Below, one piece after another: positions 1 through 12,471 of a stretch of 64,000 nt of DNA (positions within the stretch are counted from its first letter, which is position 1; every line of letters begins with the position of its first letter). The DNA comes from Rhabdophis nuchalis (taxonomy: Eukaryota; Chordata; Lepidosauria; Squamata; Natricidae): the NCBI GenBank assembly GCA_039707465.1, contig CM077644.1, positions 77,336,875 through 77,400,874 on the forward strand. Direction: 5' to 3'. A model generated the notes under the pieces. The model searched no databases and was not told the origin of the DNA. It was given only the letters and a program-made list of their open reading frames with translations. A program made the position numbers and the translations under genes.

Positions 1-486
1 ATATGAATCAGTGTTAGTGTGTTGAAGATGATACCTTCAGCAGCTAGCTGAACATTTTTATCTAGATATTCAAAAGACACTAACATCATCATAAAGTTCA
101 AATCTGAATTAGCATGCTATTACACAGCCCATCTGTCTAGTAGCTAATATAAAACATTGAAAATTCCATATTTGCAAAAATAATTGGACTGTAACAGATT
201 TCAACTTTTTAGAGGTGTCAAATATGCCAATTCCAAGATGGTATTTGAAGGGAATTTCCTACATACAAAATTTCCCATTCATTATTCTGAGAAAGAATAT
301 ATGCTTTCAATATGAAACTGTAAAATTCTTTTCTGTCTCTAACAGCTTATAATATCTATATCTGCTTTATCTGACTCGATAGGAAAATAATTTGACCTTT
401 ACATTTGCTATGAGAGAGAGAGATGGAGGGGAGTTTGTGTGTGTGTGTGTTGGTAAGAGTTTGGAATTACTTTGCCGTTGTCTTCT
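1..486. other. AT-rich sequence, no gene seen
   Basis: I see no coding sequence here. A short GA run (about 413-422) is followed by a short GT run (about 436-450), just before the target duplication of the MITE that follows. Confidence 0.5.
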
Positions 487-494
487 TCCTAGGG

Positions 495-994
495 CAGTGA
501 TGGCAAACCTTTTCAGCACCGAGTGCCCAAACCGGAACGTGCATGCATATTTGTGCATATGCGCATGCCAGAGTGCCGGAAAACCAAAGACCAGCCGGCT
601 GACGCACGCATTCCTGTTTTTTGGCTGTTTGGGCCATTTTCAGGCTGTTTTCAGGCCGTTTTCTGGTCCAAAAATGGCCCGAACAGGGCCTGAAAAATGG
701 CCTGAAAATGACCCTAAAGCCCATTTTTGGGGCATTTTAAAGGCTGTTTTCTGGAGCTCCAGTGCCCATGAAGACCAGCTGGCTGGTACACAAACATGGC
801 CCAAAAAACTGCTGGAAAAACAGCTCAAAGACAGCCTGTTTTTTGGCCGTTTTTCAGGCCATTTTCTGGCGCTCAGGCACCCACGAAGAACAGCTGTCTG
901 GAAACCAGAAGGATAGCTGTTGACAGCACGCGTGCCCACAGAGAGGGCTTTGCATGCCACCTCTGGCACCCGTGCCATAGGTTCGCCATCACGG
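495..994. mobile_element. hAT-type MITE with 8-bp target duplication
   Basis: A 500-bp non-autonomous DNA transposon. It begins CAGTGATGGCAAACC and ends with the approximate inverted complement GGTTCGCCATCACGG. The 8-bp sequence TCCTAGGG sits immediately outside both ends (487-494 and 995-1002), which is the target duplication length of hAT transposons. The interior repeats short CAGGC/GGCCATTTT modules in both orientations, and I see no transposase. Open frames crossing it are accidental. The second hAT-like fragment near 46.2-46.7 kb has the same type of right end. Confidence 0.85.
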
Positions 995-1002
995 TCCTAG
1001 GG

Positions 1003-3059
1003 CTTCTTAGGGCTGAGAGAGAATGACTGGGCCAAGCTGAAGCAAGCACCATATGGTTTGATTATATTCATAGTGTTAGAAGGGACCAATTAGGTCACCA
1101 AGCTGAAACCTTTGCTCAGCGCATTTTGAAAATCCATTGGAATCCATTCAACTGAAAAATGCCATCCTGTAACTGAAATTAATTATACTATATCTTTGCT
1201 CTTGACTTATGGCCAGCATGTTTTGTCCTTTCATGTGACATTTTTCATTAGTGCTTTCTTATCTCCTCTCAGGTCTTCTTTTCTAGATAAAATATAGACA
1301 GTTCCAACAATATCTCTTCAGAACTTAATTTTTAGACCCCCTCCTTCTCTGAAATGAAGTGAAGTTACTGCAATTAGCTGGAGCACATCAGAGAGATGCA
1401 CTTATCTAACTGGCTAGTTGAAATTATGCTGAGGATGACTTTAGCTTCTATACTGAGCTTGTTGTCAAGGTAAAAACTATTTGATGTCTCAGGAATGTGT
1501 TCAGAGGACAGTAATACATAAAGCATCTCCTTAAGCACATATGGACAATTCTATTTCTGTTTCTTTCCCCCAAGAATATAAATAACCAGACTGTTTAGCA
1601 CTAAGGGATTGATGTTTGAATTTCTGATGTGTAGATTCCAAAATGTGAATAAGTGCAGAAATAATAGCATGTCATTCAATGAAATTGCTATGTTGTGGTA
1701 ATTTGGGGGCCTAAGAAAGACATTGGGTGTGCTTATTTCTGTGGTAATTTACATTTGTATCTTTTCAGCACAAGGACTCTGTACTACTTGGTTGAAAGCA
1801 ACTATGGTCTTCTGTGATCATATGATTTCAATATGTTCAAGAGCTCTACAATTTATTTTAGTGTCTGCTGCAGGGTATTTAAAACTAGAACTACACTATT
1901 TTTTAAAATGCTGAACATCTGTGGCACTTGTGGGTGGTCAATTTTCCACTGGCAGAATCTTTGCCTCCCGTACACTATGCCTCCTTGCTCCTAGACTTCA
2001 GGAGATAAAATAACTTGAAACATTTGTAGCTCCTTTTCATAGGAACAGATCGTCATACAATTAGACAAATGCATACAACCCTAAGCAAGAATATTAGAGT
2101 AGGCAAACTGTAGGGGAGCCTGCAGAGGGTGTCAAAAAATCAGCATGGCAGCTATGGCCACACAATTGAAGCCTTGTATGTTTTCCACATGTTTAAATAT
2201 CATACAATGAAGCAGCACTATGTTCATGCAGTTGCAACTTATACTTTTATGCTTTGACTTCCCCTAGCCTATGGAAACTGCTGAGTGAGGATATATTTTT
2301 ATTTGTTATGTCAGGACCTGGAGTAGAACAAGTGAGACAGTGATTTTTATTCCCTGTTTCAGCAGTTTTGATTACAGACTATCTTCAAACTATTTTGAAG
2401 AAGAGGGCAAGCAAGAGTAATAACAGTATGAGGTTGTTCTCGGAATATTATGTTTGGTATTAGATCTGTTTCATCTTCTGTTCCAAAATACAGTGTAGGG
2501 TCAATCCAGGTTTGAAAAACAGACATCATATAATCTGTGTTTATATGATGTAGATTTTAAGGTAGAAAAACATTAGTGAATTAGATTAATCTCAAATTCC
2601 CCTTGAAGTTATATATACTTAAGAGTATGGTCAGTTCCTTAATTAGTTCTACATTTAAAATCTTTTCTTGCCTCTATTAATTTATTTCAACTAATTGAAA
2701 CAGAAAGATATATCAATAATTGTATGCAGTCATTGGCTTTGGACATCCTGTTCAGTCTATCTTTTGTTGCTATCCTGGCAGTAAAATATTCAGTTGCTCA
2801 TCAGAAATTTCTGGAAGATGCAATTATTGACTTTTTAAAAATGATATTCTTGAACAACAGGTACGTAGATAGTCTATAATTTTCCATAGTGGTAGAGATA
2901 GCTTCTGTCATCCAATCGGACTGAGTCTGTAATCTGTGATGACACGCCTTCTCTGGTAGCTCCTCCCAGCTTTTAGATTCAGTCTGTTTTAGCACTTGTG
3001 TTTAATCTCTCTTCAATTTCTGAATACTTCTACACCATCAATAACATCTGATAAAAGGC
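1003..3059. other. AT-rich non-coding stretch, nothing recognised
   Basis: About 2 kb of AT-rich sequence. Frames are short and lack recognisable domains. I recognise no repeat family, RNA gene or splice-flanked exon. It may be intronic or intergenic DNA of the PDE4B locus, or repeats too old to recognise. Confidence 0.4.
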
Positions 3060-4076
3060 TTAATTTGGAGGCTAGCTCCCAACAGATCCAGGTAAAGCAG
3101 CCTCTCATTCCAGCGGCAAAGGCTATTGCCAAATTCTGCTGAGGGCCGCAAGGCAGCACTTTGACCTTTCATTTCAGGCTGCTACAGGGAGCACCCATCA
3201 GTGTAGCTCCAGCATGCTGATCCTCTGACTGCAGGAAACGGCAGCGAACGCTGAAGGCAGTCCAATCCTAGGCCGGGGCAACACTCATGAGCCCTTACTT
3301 TATGGTGATAGCGCCAGGCCTCGAGGAGTGAACAGACCTGGAAGGAGGATTGGTACCATTTTGAGAGCTGTGATGATGATCCGTGCCATTTTGAGAGCCA
3401 CGACAATGAGGTGAGACCCGATTGCCATTTTGAGCAGCAACGAAGTTTGCCCTGAGGAACATCAGTGTAGCATGGAGCCCCTTTTAAAGCCTTTCAGCCT
3501 CAACAATCTAGAAGGCTGAGATTTCACTGCCCATATCTGGGCACATGATTTGCAGGGCTGCAGGGATGAGGCTTGTGCCAGCAGTGCTTGCCACGTGTCA
3601 TATTCAAAATGGTGCACGCCATGCAGGAGCCATTAGCTGGGGTATCAGAAACCCATCAGCTCCCCTCTGCCATGGAGACAACGTGACAGGGCCCTCAGAA
3701 TCGAGGCCTGCCAGGAAAACACAAGCCTCTGATCCCAGGTCAAGAGGGCACTCGAAGAAGGCCTCTAAGGCCACACAACGAGTGGAGTCTTGACACCAGA
3801 GGGCCTTGGGCCGCGAATTTACCAAGACCCAGAAGGAAGCAGCCAGGAGGGCCTGAACAACGGGCTGCAGAACAGGTCAGCCACATTATAGCCTCACACC
3901 AGCGACAGTCCTCAGCAGGCTGCAATGTCCCTGGAAAGTGAGGAGGAGCTGTCTTTCCCTTCTGGCTTAAATCAACCTCTAGAAGGTGGCAGTTTCTACA
4001 GTTCTTCCCCACATAGTTTAGCTCCGTCAGCCCCCCGCTAGAGTCCTTTCCTTCTGCATCTCCCAGTCAGGCTCCA

Positions 4077-4703
4077 TTGTCAGGAGAAGAAGCACACAGA
4101 GACTCAGAGCTGTTGGATGACAAGGGCTTAGTCCCCGATCAACCTACCTTTGTGGGCCTTTTCCGGCTTTCCTTATTCAAGTCACTTCTGTTCAAGGCCA
4201 GGAAGGTTGCCAATATGGGAGCCAGCCAAGCAAGGCAGGAGACTGAAGCGCCAGGTTCAGCAGACCTGGCAGACACCTCTGTGGCAGCTTTGTCAGCATC
4301 ATTGGTTATGATGGGTTCCAAGGGAAGCCCTTCATCTTGAGGATAAACGGTCAGAGCAGACCATAGTGAAGAGCCACAAGGCTGGACAGTAAGGGTGTTC
4401 ACGGTGGCCTCCTTTTTCAGTAAAGCTTCATTACTTTGGCTGGAGCAACTTCAGGACATGATTCCTCCTGGGGACACTAGTTCACACCAGGATCTTAATA
4501 AAATAAAGGGAGCAATGGAGTTCTCTGCAGATGCATCTCTGAATGCAGTGAAATTTACATCCAAATCCATTGCCTCTTCTATAGCGACTAAACATCTCCT
4601 ATGGCTCCGCCAGTGGCAAGTGGATGCCAGACATAAGTGGAGAGTCACATCCGCCCCTTCACAGGGGATCAATTGTTTGGGGACTCCCTACAACCACTGC
4701 TGA
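4077..4703 (+). pseudogene. DIRS gag remnant
   Basis: Two open pieces in different frames (4077-4340 and 4395-4703) match the gag of the younger element. The first has LFKSLLFKARKVANMG against LFKSLLFKAKATAHMG in the young copy. The second has the Leu/Trp-rich stretch LLWLEQLQD followed by EFSADASLNAVKF and LLWLRQWQ. A frameshift or stop lies between them. The role of gag in DIRS elements is presumed to be nucleic-acid packaging; this copy cannot make an intact product. Confidence 0.85.
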
Positions 4704-4891
4704 TTGAGTCCTGGGATAAATGCAAGATTCTGCCATCCATCTATCAATGTGCTGAGGCTCGACCTCCTTCCTTCTTTCCCCTCTCACCCCTCCTTTTGAG
4801 GGTCAGACAGGGGATTCAGCCTCCCCTGTCCGCAGAGACAACTCCCCTCCAGGTAGGGTCAGCGGCAGGGCAGGGCAGGTAGAAGTGGCCA

Positions 4892-5680
4892 GTGCTTCCC
4901 ACCCAAGAGATTCTTCAGGGGTGGGGGAGGTTGCCCCTTTCAGCGTCAAAAATGGCTTGCTTAGAGAATCTTCCCATTGGAGGCCGATTGGCTTTCTTTG
5001 CCAGCCGATGGGAGGAAATAACTACAGATGCCTGGTTCAGGGAGACAGTGAAATTCAGCCTCTCCCTAAAATTTCTCTCAACCCCCTCCCCAAGGTTTTT
5101 CATCAGGTGCCCCGTATCTCGGGACTGGGAAAAGTGGTTCCTTGTGGAATCAGGAATCCAGCACCTTCTGGAGAACCAGGCAATCCAGCCGGTTCCAGAG
5201 GAGTAACAGGAATTCTCCTCCCTCCTGTTCATTATCCCAAAGACTTTGGGGAATTAGCAGGCAATTCTAGACCTCAAATGTCTGAACTGCCACATTATCT
5301 ACCGGTGGTTCAAGATGCCCTTGGCCCAGACCATCCTGGAGGGGTGTCAATAGGGGCAACTTCCTCACGTTGGTGTATCTCATAGAGGCATACCTGCATG
5401 TACCCATCCTTCCTGCCCATAGACAATTTTTCTGTTTCTTTGGAGGGAGCATTTTCAGGACAGGGCTCTCCCTTTGGCCTCTCATTGTTCCCCAGGGTGT
5501 TCACCAAGCTGCTCACAGCATTAGCAGCCCATCTCCATAACAGGCCAGTCAAAATCCAGTGCTATCCGGATGACATCCTACTCCAATCAAGATCAGCAGC
5601 CCAGGCAGAGAGAGAGAGAGACCTGAGAATCACCCTTCAGGTACTACAGGACCAGTGTTCTCCATAAATCTGGACAAAAG
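4892..5680 (+). pseudogene. DIRS reverse transcriptase remnant
   Basis: Broken reverse-transcriptase sequence. The segment at 4892-5206 has GGRLAFFASRWEEITTDAW and FFIRCPVSRDWEKW, matching GGRLSAFARQWTETTSDAW and FIRCPVPRCPSKR upstream of the polymerase core of the young element. After frame changes, 5398-5667 carries the finger/palm region (FGLSLFPRVFTKLLTALAAHL) and the catalytic box, which reads Y-P-D-D instead of the Y-L-D-D of the young copy. Several stops interrupt the frame, so it is dead. Confidence 0.8.
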
Positions 5681-5895
5681 CCACCTCAACCCGACAACTC
5701 ACCTCCGCCAACCGGGGGCAATCATAGACACCACAGAGGCATGGTCTACCTCTCCCAAGAGTGTCAGTCCAGTCTTCAGGACCTAGCAGACCATGAAAGG
5801 AGACAAAAGGGGGTCCCGCTGCTCTTACTCTCCCAATTGCTGGGGAAGATGGTGTCCTGTTTCTCCATTGTACTGTAGGCTCGGCTCCACAGCAG

Positions 5896-6695
5896 ATGCC
5901 TCCAGTGGTTTCTTCTCCTGCATCAGAGGGTCGGCAGGAACTGCTCATCAGTCAGAATGCAGGCACCACCAGAGATAATCAGGTCTCTGGGGTGGCATGG
6001 TGGTTGTCCCCGACCACCTCCAGGGCTTCACAGTTCAGGGAGCCGGACCGCCTGACATTCACAATAGATGCCAGCCTCTTCAGCTGGGGAGCACACTTAC
6101 AATCAATGATGACTCAAGGCCAGTGGTTCCAGCCAGACCTGAGCCACAACATAAATTGGCTGGAACTTCAGGCGGTCCATCTGGCCCTCGTCTACTTCCA
6201 GGACAGTGGGGCCAACAAACACATCCTGGTCCTCACAGACAACACAGGCACAAAGGACAGATGCTCCAGATCCCTCACGCAGGAGGCCGAACAACTGGGC
6301 CTCTGGGCAGAGACAAATCTACTGTCCATAAGGGCAGAGCACATCTTGGGGCTGGAAAATATACAGGTGGACTGGCTTCAGCCGAACTCCAGTCAAACAT
6401 GCAGAGTGGTGCCTGCACGTGAACCTGTTCTAGGATTTGACTAAATGGTACGAACTTTCAGTACTTGATCTCTTTGCCACCCCAGACATCAGCCAGCTGC
6501 CCAGGTATGCAGTTCCACACAGAGGGAGTGGATGCCCTCTACAGCCTGTTGTATGCCTTCCCTCCTCTTCCACTCATCCAGAGGGCCATCAGGAAGATGT
6601 TGGAGGATGAGGCAGAGCTCCTACTCCTGGCACCCCACTGGCCCAGACGACCTTTATTCATGGACCTGGTGAACCTTTCTGTGGCTCCTCCCTAG
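5896..6695 (+). pseudogene. DIRS RNase H and methylase-like remnant
   Basis: From about 6053 the frame gives TIDASLFSWGAHL, then NINWLELQAVHLAL, VLTDN and LSIRAEHILGLEN. These are the RNase H acidic blocks seen intact in the young copy. In another frame, 6530-6695 gives LLYAFPPLPLIQRAIRKML and LLLAPHWPRRPLFMDLV, the block next to RNase H that DIRS elements share with Dam-type methylases. Stops and shifts separate the two pieces. Confidence 0.8.
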
Positions 6696-7183
6696 AGGAT
6701 CCCACCAACCAAGATTTCACTCAGCCAGGGTTCTCTCATCCACCGGACCCTCAGTGGCGCCAGTTAACTGCCTGGAGATTGAGTGGAGGGTCCTGGGCAT
6801 GGACAATCAAATCCACAAGGGTCATTTGGATGGTCCAGGCATCAAGACAGACTTCCACCAACTGTATATATGATGCCACCTGGAGGGCTTTCAGCTGCTG
6901 ATGCTGAACCAAGGGCCTCGTAGCCTCCAAGGCTTCCATCCCTTGAGTCTTGAAATTTTTTCAGTAAGGACTTGGCAGCGGCTTGTCTCCTAATACTCTC
7001 AGACAGGTAGCGGCCCTCTCTACTGTTCTAATGTGTGGGTCTCTAGAATCCCTGGCCCACCACCCTTTGGTCTGACGGTTCTTAAGGGGTGCCATAAACC
7101 ATAGACCTTTGGTTGTCCACAGATATCCAACTTGGGACTAGACCAAAGGGCTGAACTCCCTTACCAGGGGGGCCTTTGAAGCC

Positions 7184-7411
7184 TTGCGGACTACCTGTCT
7201 ACGCTGTCTTTCCTTCAAGATTCACCAGGCATTCCTCGTGGCCATCACATCAGCCATGCAGGTATCAGAACTGACAGCCTTAGCGATGAGGCAAGACCTC
7301 TGTGTGTTCGATTTAGACAGAGTGATGTTGTGGCTGAACACATCCTTCATCCCGAACATAAACACATGGTTTCATAGTCCAGGAGCTTGTGCTGCCCAAC
7401 TTCTGCCTTAA
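7184..7411 (+). pseudogene. DIRS tyrosine recombinase remnant, truncated
   Basis: LRCLSFKIHQAFLVAITSAM and VSELTALAMRQDLCVFDLD match LRLLTLKTAFLVAVTSARRV and SELAALSVRDDLCIFHPN in the intact recombinase. The first catalytic Arg of the ITSARR-type motif is changed to Met-Gln. The match continues in a neighbouring frame to LPNFCLKPV and stops at the trinucleotide array beginning near 7421. The downstream catalytic residues are absent. Confidence 0.8.
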
Positions 7412-7418
7412 ACCAGTC

Positions 7419-7904
<486 letters not shown>

Positions 7905-7915
<11 letters not shown>

Positions 7916-8376
7916 ATGGCTCGGGGCCTAGCTATATACGAGACCGTCTCCTGCCCCATACATCCCTTCGTCCGCTCCGCTCCCACAGAGAGGGTCTTCT
8001 CCGGGTGCCGTCAGTGGGGCAATGCCGGCTGGCGACACCCAGGGGAAGGGCCTTCTCTGTGGCGGGCCCTGCCCTCTGGAACGACCTACCCCCCGACCTT
8101 CGCACTATCTCAGACCTCCGCCTCTTCCGCCAACGTCTTAAGACGTATCTATTCCAACAAGCCGGCCTAGGATAGCCCCTACTTCTGACTTTTAAAATTA
8201 ACATTAATTTGGTATGGTTTTAAAATGGGTTTTTAGCACGGGTCTAATAATTTAATATATTTTAATCGATTTTGTATTTTGTATTTTGTGGTTTTAATAA
8301 TGCCTGTGCGCCGCCCTGGGTCCTAACAAGGAGAAGGGCGGGGTATAAATTTAATAAAATAAAATAAAAATAAATT
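7905..8376 (+). mobile_element. L2-clade LINE, 5'-truncated 3' end
   Basis: The frame at 7873-8175 gives the C-terminus of an L2 ORF2: LHGSGPSYIRDRLLPH, REGLLRVPSVGQCRLATPRG, ALWNDLPPDLRTISDLRLF, LKTYLFQQAGLG. It is nearly the same as the ends of the minus-strand L2 copies at 30.9 and 37.9 kb. A 3' UTR follows with the family signature GCCGCCCTGGGTCCTAACAA and GGCGGGGTATAAATTTAATA, ending in A-rich AATAAAAT repeats. Truncation is typical of incomplete target-primed reverse transcription. Confidence 0.9.
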
Positions 8377-8383
8377 AATTTAA

Positions 8384-10800
8384 AAATTTTTTTTAATATT
8401 AAGAATAAATAAAAAACATCATTCATTTCGTGCTTTATACAACATGTCGTTCGTCCAAACGTTTTGTGCATCAGTGCTTGAAATCACAAAAATATCTATC
8501 CATATTTCTTTGGTCATATACTTTTGTTTCATAACAACATTTCCATTTATCAAATCAATCTTTTCCCCCTAATTCTTCAATATATAAACAAGGTATTAAA
8601 TAAAGGAAAGGAAGGAGAAAAGAAAGTCTTCCCATGTTATACCATTATTTTCCATTGTCTCTAGAGGTAACTATTATTGTAAAGTAAAATATTTCCTCCC
8701 TCTAAAGACAAAAATTTATACAAGTTTTATAATAATATAATATGTATATTATATCCCTTAGATTTCCCTTTTTTCCAACCATTGATAAAATTTATTCCAT
8801 ATTTCATAAAATTGTTCGCTCTCTTGCTCTCTAACTTCAAAGGTTAATCTACTCATCACTGCGCATTCCATAATTTTACAAATAACTTCTTCCTGTGAGG
8901 GTAGTTTATCATTTCTCCAATTTTTTGCAAACACGATTCTAGCTGCTGTCAAGATATTTACAAATAGGTATTTCAAATTCTTATCAAATCTTTCTAACGT
9001 AATTCCAAGCAGGAAAAGCTCGGGTTTAAAATCTATGGTTTTCTGTCATTTTCTCCGGCCATGTGTGAATCATAGTCCAATAATTTTTGGCCTCCGAACA
9101 GGTCTACCACATATGATAGTAAGTGCCAGGTGTCTGATGGCATTTCCAGCATTTTTGGGATTTGTTGTTATTCATTTTTGCAATTCTCGATGGTGATAAG
9201 TGCCACCTGTAGAACATCTTATACAAGTTCTCTTTGTAAGCAGTTAACATCGTCATTTTATAGTTTTGTGTCCAGTTTTTGCCACTTATCTAAATCAATC
9301 CCATACCCAAAGTTTTCCCCCCATGTTATCATTGTTTCTTTTACTTGCTCTTCCTGGAGTTTAAACTCTAATAAGTAAGCATAGAGTTTTTAAATTATTT
9401 TTTCGTCGACACCTGTTAAGATTTTATCTAATTCCGTCATTTTGTTGTAAACCCCTCCTTTTTTTTGATCTTCTTTGTATCTAGAATGTATTTGCATGTA
9501 TGCATACCAATTAATATCCATTCCTTCTTGTTTTAATTCCTGAATAATAATAATAATAATAAATTTTTATTTATAGCCCGCTCTCTCTCCCCAGAGGGAC
9601 TCGAGGCGGGGCACAGGAGAATTAGTTTAGAATAGAATAGAATAGAATTAGAATAGTTTTAAGATCACCCCTTGAATTCAATAAATCCGAATATCTGATT
9701 GTTCGTTCCTTTTTGTATACTATTGCGTATGTGAATGCTTCAGTAGTTGATACCCAGACTGGTATTCTAAGGTAATGCAATCTCTTGATCTTTTCCCAGT
9801 TTGAAATCAAAGATTTTCTTATATAATGCCTTCTGAAAAGACCATGTTTCCTAGTGTCTTTACACCATAGAGCTGAGTGTCATCCCGATAACAAATCATG
9901 TCCCTCTAATTCTAAAAGTCTAGTGTTTCTTAATGTTATCCAATCTTTAATCCACATCAAATTTGCAGCTTGATAGTATAATTCCCAATCAGGTAATCCC
10001 ATTCCTCCCCTTATTTTGGCATCTTGTAAGATTTTTAATTTTATTCTTGCTTTTTTACCTTGCCATATAAACTTTAAAACCACTTTCCTCAATTTTTCAA
10101 AAAAGTCCTTACCCAATCTAATTGGTATTGTCTGGAATAAATATAATAATTTAGGTAAAGTATTCATTTTTATCGTGGCTATTCTCCCTATTAGTGATGA
10201 AGAGAATAACCCAGAAGCTGGGGGAAAGAAAGGAAAAAGCTCCAATCGTTCTATTTCAAGCCCCTCTTTCCCTTTAAGCAAAAGGAGATTGCTTCGCGCT
10301 GCCAATCCACAATTGCTAGTGAAAGTCCATTCCCGTTTTAAGTAGCAAAAAAAGGAAACACGAAGTTCCTAGATGTTTTCAATAGAAAAAAAACTCGCTG
10401 CTAAACTCAGGTTATTTGTTGGTTTTACTATTAGTTCATCTGGAGGTGATCTCTCTAGCAAATGGTAAATTTAAAAAAAAGAAAGTTCTCACCGAATGGC
10501 ATGCTGATTTTTGTTCCGCTTTTTCACAGGCTGTCAGCTGCTTGTTCCCCCCAAGGGAAGGGGGGAGTCACTTGAGTGAAGGACTGAAGGGGTTTTTCCT
10601 TTGACTTCAAAGATATTGTGGGTATCTTTGAGATCTCCAGAATTTACCCCTCACACTGGCCGTCTATACGGGGCGGCTGGGTCTATTTATAGACCGATCC
10701 AAAGCTCAAGGATTGGGGATTTTCCAGAGCCCCAGAAAATCCCCGTGTTGCGGCGACGCCACGCCCCGGAAGTCAAATCTGTTTTCCTGCTTGAGTGATT
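8384..10800 (-). mobile_element. L1 LINE, internally deleted, with SINE/LINE-tail insertion
   Basis: On the minus strand, 9880-10170 encodes a squamate L1 ORF2 segment: GRIATIKMNTLPKLLYLFQT, KFIWQGKKARIKLKILQDAK, LYYQAANLMWIKDWITLRNT. It continues through 9622-9810 (SNWEKIKRLHYLRIPVW) to the ORF2 C-terminus at 8758-8976 (ILTAARIVFAKNWRNDKLPS). Upstream, 10204-10800 is GC-richer, lacks ORF1, endonuclease and most of RT, and looks like an L1 5' leader joined directly to the ORF2 tail. About 85 bp of another element's tail is inserted at 9541-9625. The 3' limit at a T run near 8384 is approximate. Confidence 0.75.
9541..9660 (-). mobile_element. LINE/SINE 3' tail inserted in L1, with AATAG repeats
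   Basis: On the minus strand this reads as a retroposon end: CCCCGCCTCGAGTCCCTCTG then GCGGGCTATAAATAAAAAT and (ATT)n. It interrupts the L1 ORF2 C-terminal sequence. An (AATAG)n run lies at about 9630-9650. The family resembles squamate LINE 3' ends but is too short to place. Confidence 0.6.
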
Positions 10801-11596
10801 ATCTATCTATATAGTATATAGATAACACAATTTTTAACATTTCTCTTTTCAAAGTTGTAATACTACACCCCTCTTTATTTGTATCTTAAAATAGTTTTAT
10901 TGTGAAATGTGAGATTATTTGAGATAAAAATTTACTGCTTTACAACACAAGAGGGCATTGCTGCTTCTTTTTTCGCCTGTGGTAAGATGGTATTACTTGT
11001 TCTTAATAAAATACTTGTTCCATAGATTACAGTCATGATGTATAAAATGTTTATGAAGCCATCTTTTTAAAGCATGTTTGAATTTAATGTTAGATGTTGT
11101 ACTTGGCATAAATGCATATACTACTATACTGCAATGTTTTAATAACAAAACCATTATCCTGATTGATAAGGCAAAAATAAATGTCCTAATTAGGCATTAC
11201 TTGTTTTTTTGAGATCTGTCAAATATACACAATACTGGGATATACACAATACTGGGAGTTGGGTGGAGAAAAGATGGGGAAAAATCTGATTTTTGGTTGA
11301 ACTCATACAAAGAGACAAATAATACATTTAAATCTAAGAACCTTTTCACATGTGGCATTTGTACTAGTCCAGGATAAGTACCATGTCTTTTTCTTACAGC
11401 ATAAGGCGTTTCTGAAGTTAAGTCAATTATATTTTGGTTTAGCTGCGATGCTGCCCAAAATATTTGTTTTAGGTTGTTAAAACTGGAGTTGCGAGATTGA
11501 TAGTTTCCCACCAGATATCAACTTGTGCTGCTTCTAGATTCCTTTTTCTCATCTTGGCAAAATAAAAGGGCTTGACACCTTATCCAATTTCACCTT
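10801..11596. other. AT-rich non-coding stretch, nothing recognised
   Basis: AT-rich sequence beginning with a short AT palindrome (about 10801-10826). A 104-codon minus-strand frame at 11197-11511 has no recognisable domain. This is the left flank into which the DIRS element inserted. Confidence 0.45.
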
Positions 11597-11603
11597 GTTC
11601 TCC

Positions 11604-11720
11604 TGTGTGCTGCTTTGGGGAATCCAAAGCATGGGTTTAACATAGCCTTCTAGCCTAGAGACGACTGAGTTATTTGAATAGATGGCCACACCTCCTCCTT
11701 CCGCACATGCTCAGTTTATT
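11604..11720 (+). repeat. DIRS left inverted terminal repeat
   Basis: 117 bp beginning TGTGTGCTGCTTTGGGGAAT and ending CACATGCTCAGTTTATT. It is the inverted complement of 17354-17470 with only two differences, in the CTTTGGGG versus CGTAGGGG segment. Seven further bases (GTTCTCC) outside it complete the left end. Confidence 0.95.
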
Positions 11721-12471
11721 AACTCAGTCCAGCCTTAAGAGACACGTTTTAATTCCTCTCTCAGAGGATTTTATTTGTATTGAGTTTTTTTCTTGTTTTC
11801 GTTCAAAATTTTCATACCTTTGGTTGGATTGTTTCGTTATTCTTGAACTGTAAGTGTTTGAATTTATTTGTGTTTCTCCGTCCCCCGCGTTCCCCTTGCG
11901 GCTCCAGCGGCCTCAGGGGGGGGGGGCCTCCCGAATCTGGCTCCGTGACAGGCTGGTGCGCCGCCTGCAGTTTGTTCCCGCGTCAGGAGGTTGGTTCGCC
12001 ACCTTCAAGTTCGGGGGTTCCCCAGCCGAGCAGGCTGCGGCTTTCGGAGCGCGATCCGCGGACTTGCGCCTTAACGCGGCTGCGGTTGGAGGCTTGGCTC
12101 GGGTGCCGCGATGCAAGCGCCCGGTTTAAGCGGCTGGGGGAAGAGTCCAGCGCGCTGTGGTTGGGGCCGTATGTGCCGGAGTTTCGGTCTTCGGGCGCGA
12201 GGTTGAGCGCAGCCATTTTGGGCGCTCCTTTGAAATTGCCGCCGTTTCGGGCGCGCCGCCGCCATTGGCTGCAGGACTTTCGCGCCGATTGGAACCGCGC
12301 ATGCGCGACTCGGCTTTTGCCGCCGGTGCTGCCTCATTGTCGCGCCTGCCGTCGGAGGAGTTGGTTCGCCTGCTCTCCCTCAGCTCGAGTCTGTTCGGCC
12401 TTGCTTCGGCTGGCTTTTGGCCTCATTCGGCTTGTACTGCGGTTTGTGATTGAGCCCTTTCAAACCACCTC
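11721..12471 (+). promoter_or_regulatory. DIRS leader, CpG-rich
   Basis: The leader between the left ITR and the gag ATG. From about 11880 it is very GC-rich with many intact CpG dinucleotides, against AT-rich genomic flanks. It probably contains the transcription start and 5' UTR, but I cannot place a promoter. Long frames here (for example 11780-12658) are compositional and lack domains. In vertebrates methylated CpGs decay quickly, so the retained CpGs point to recent insertion. Confidence 0.6.

Noticed and set aside
11197..11511. 104-codon minus-strand frame as a gene
   Set aside because: No recognisable domain, no splice context, AT-rich surroundings.
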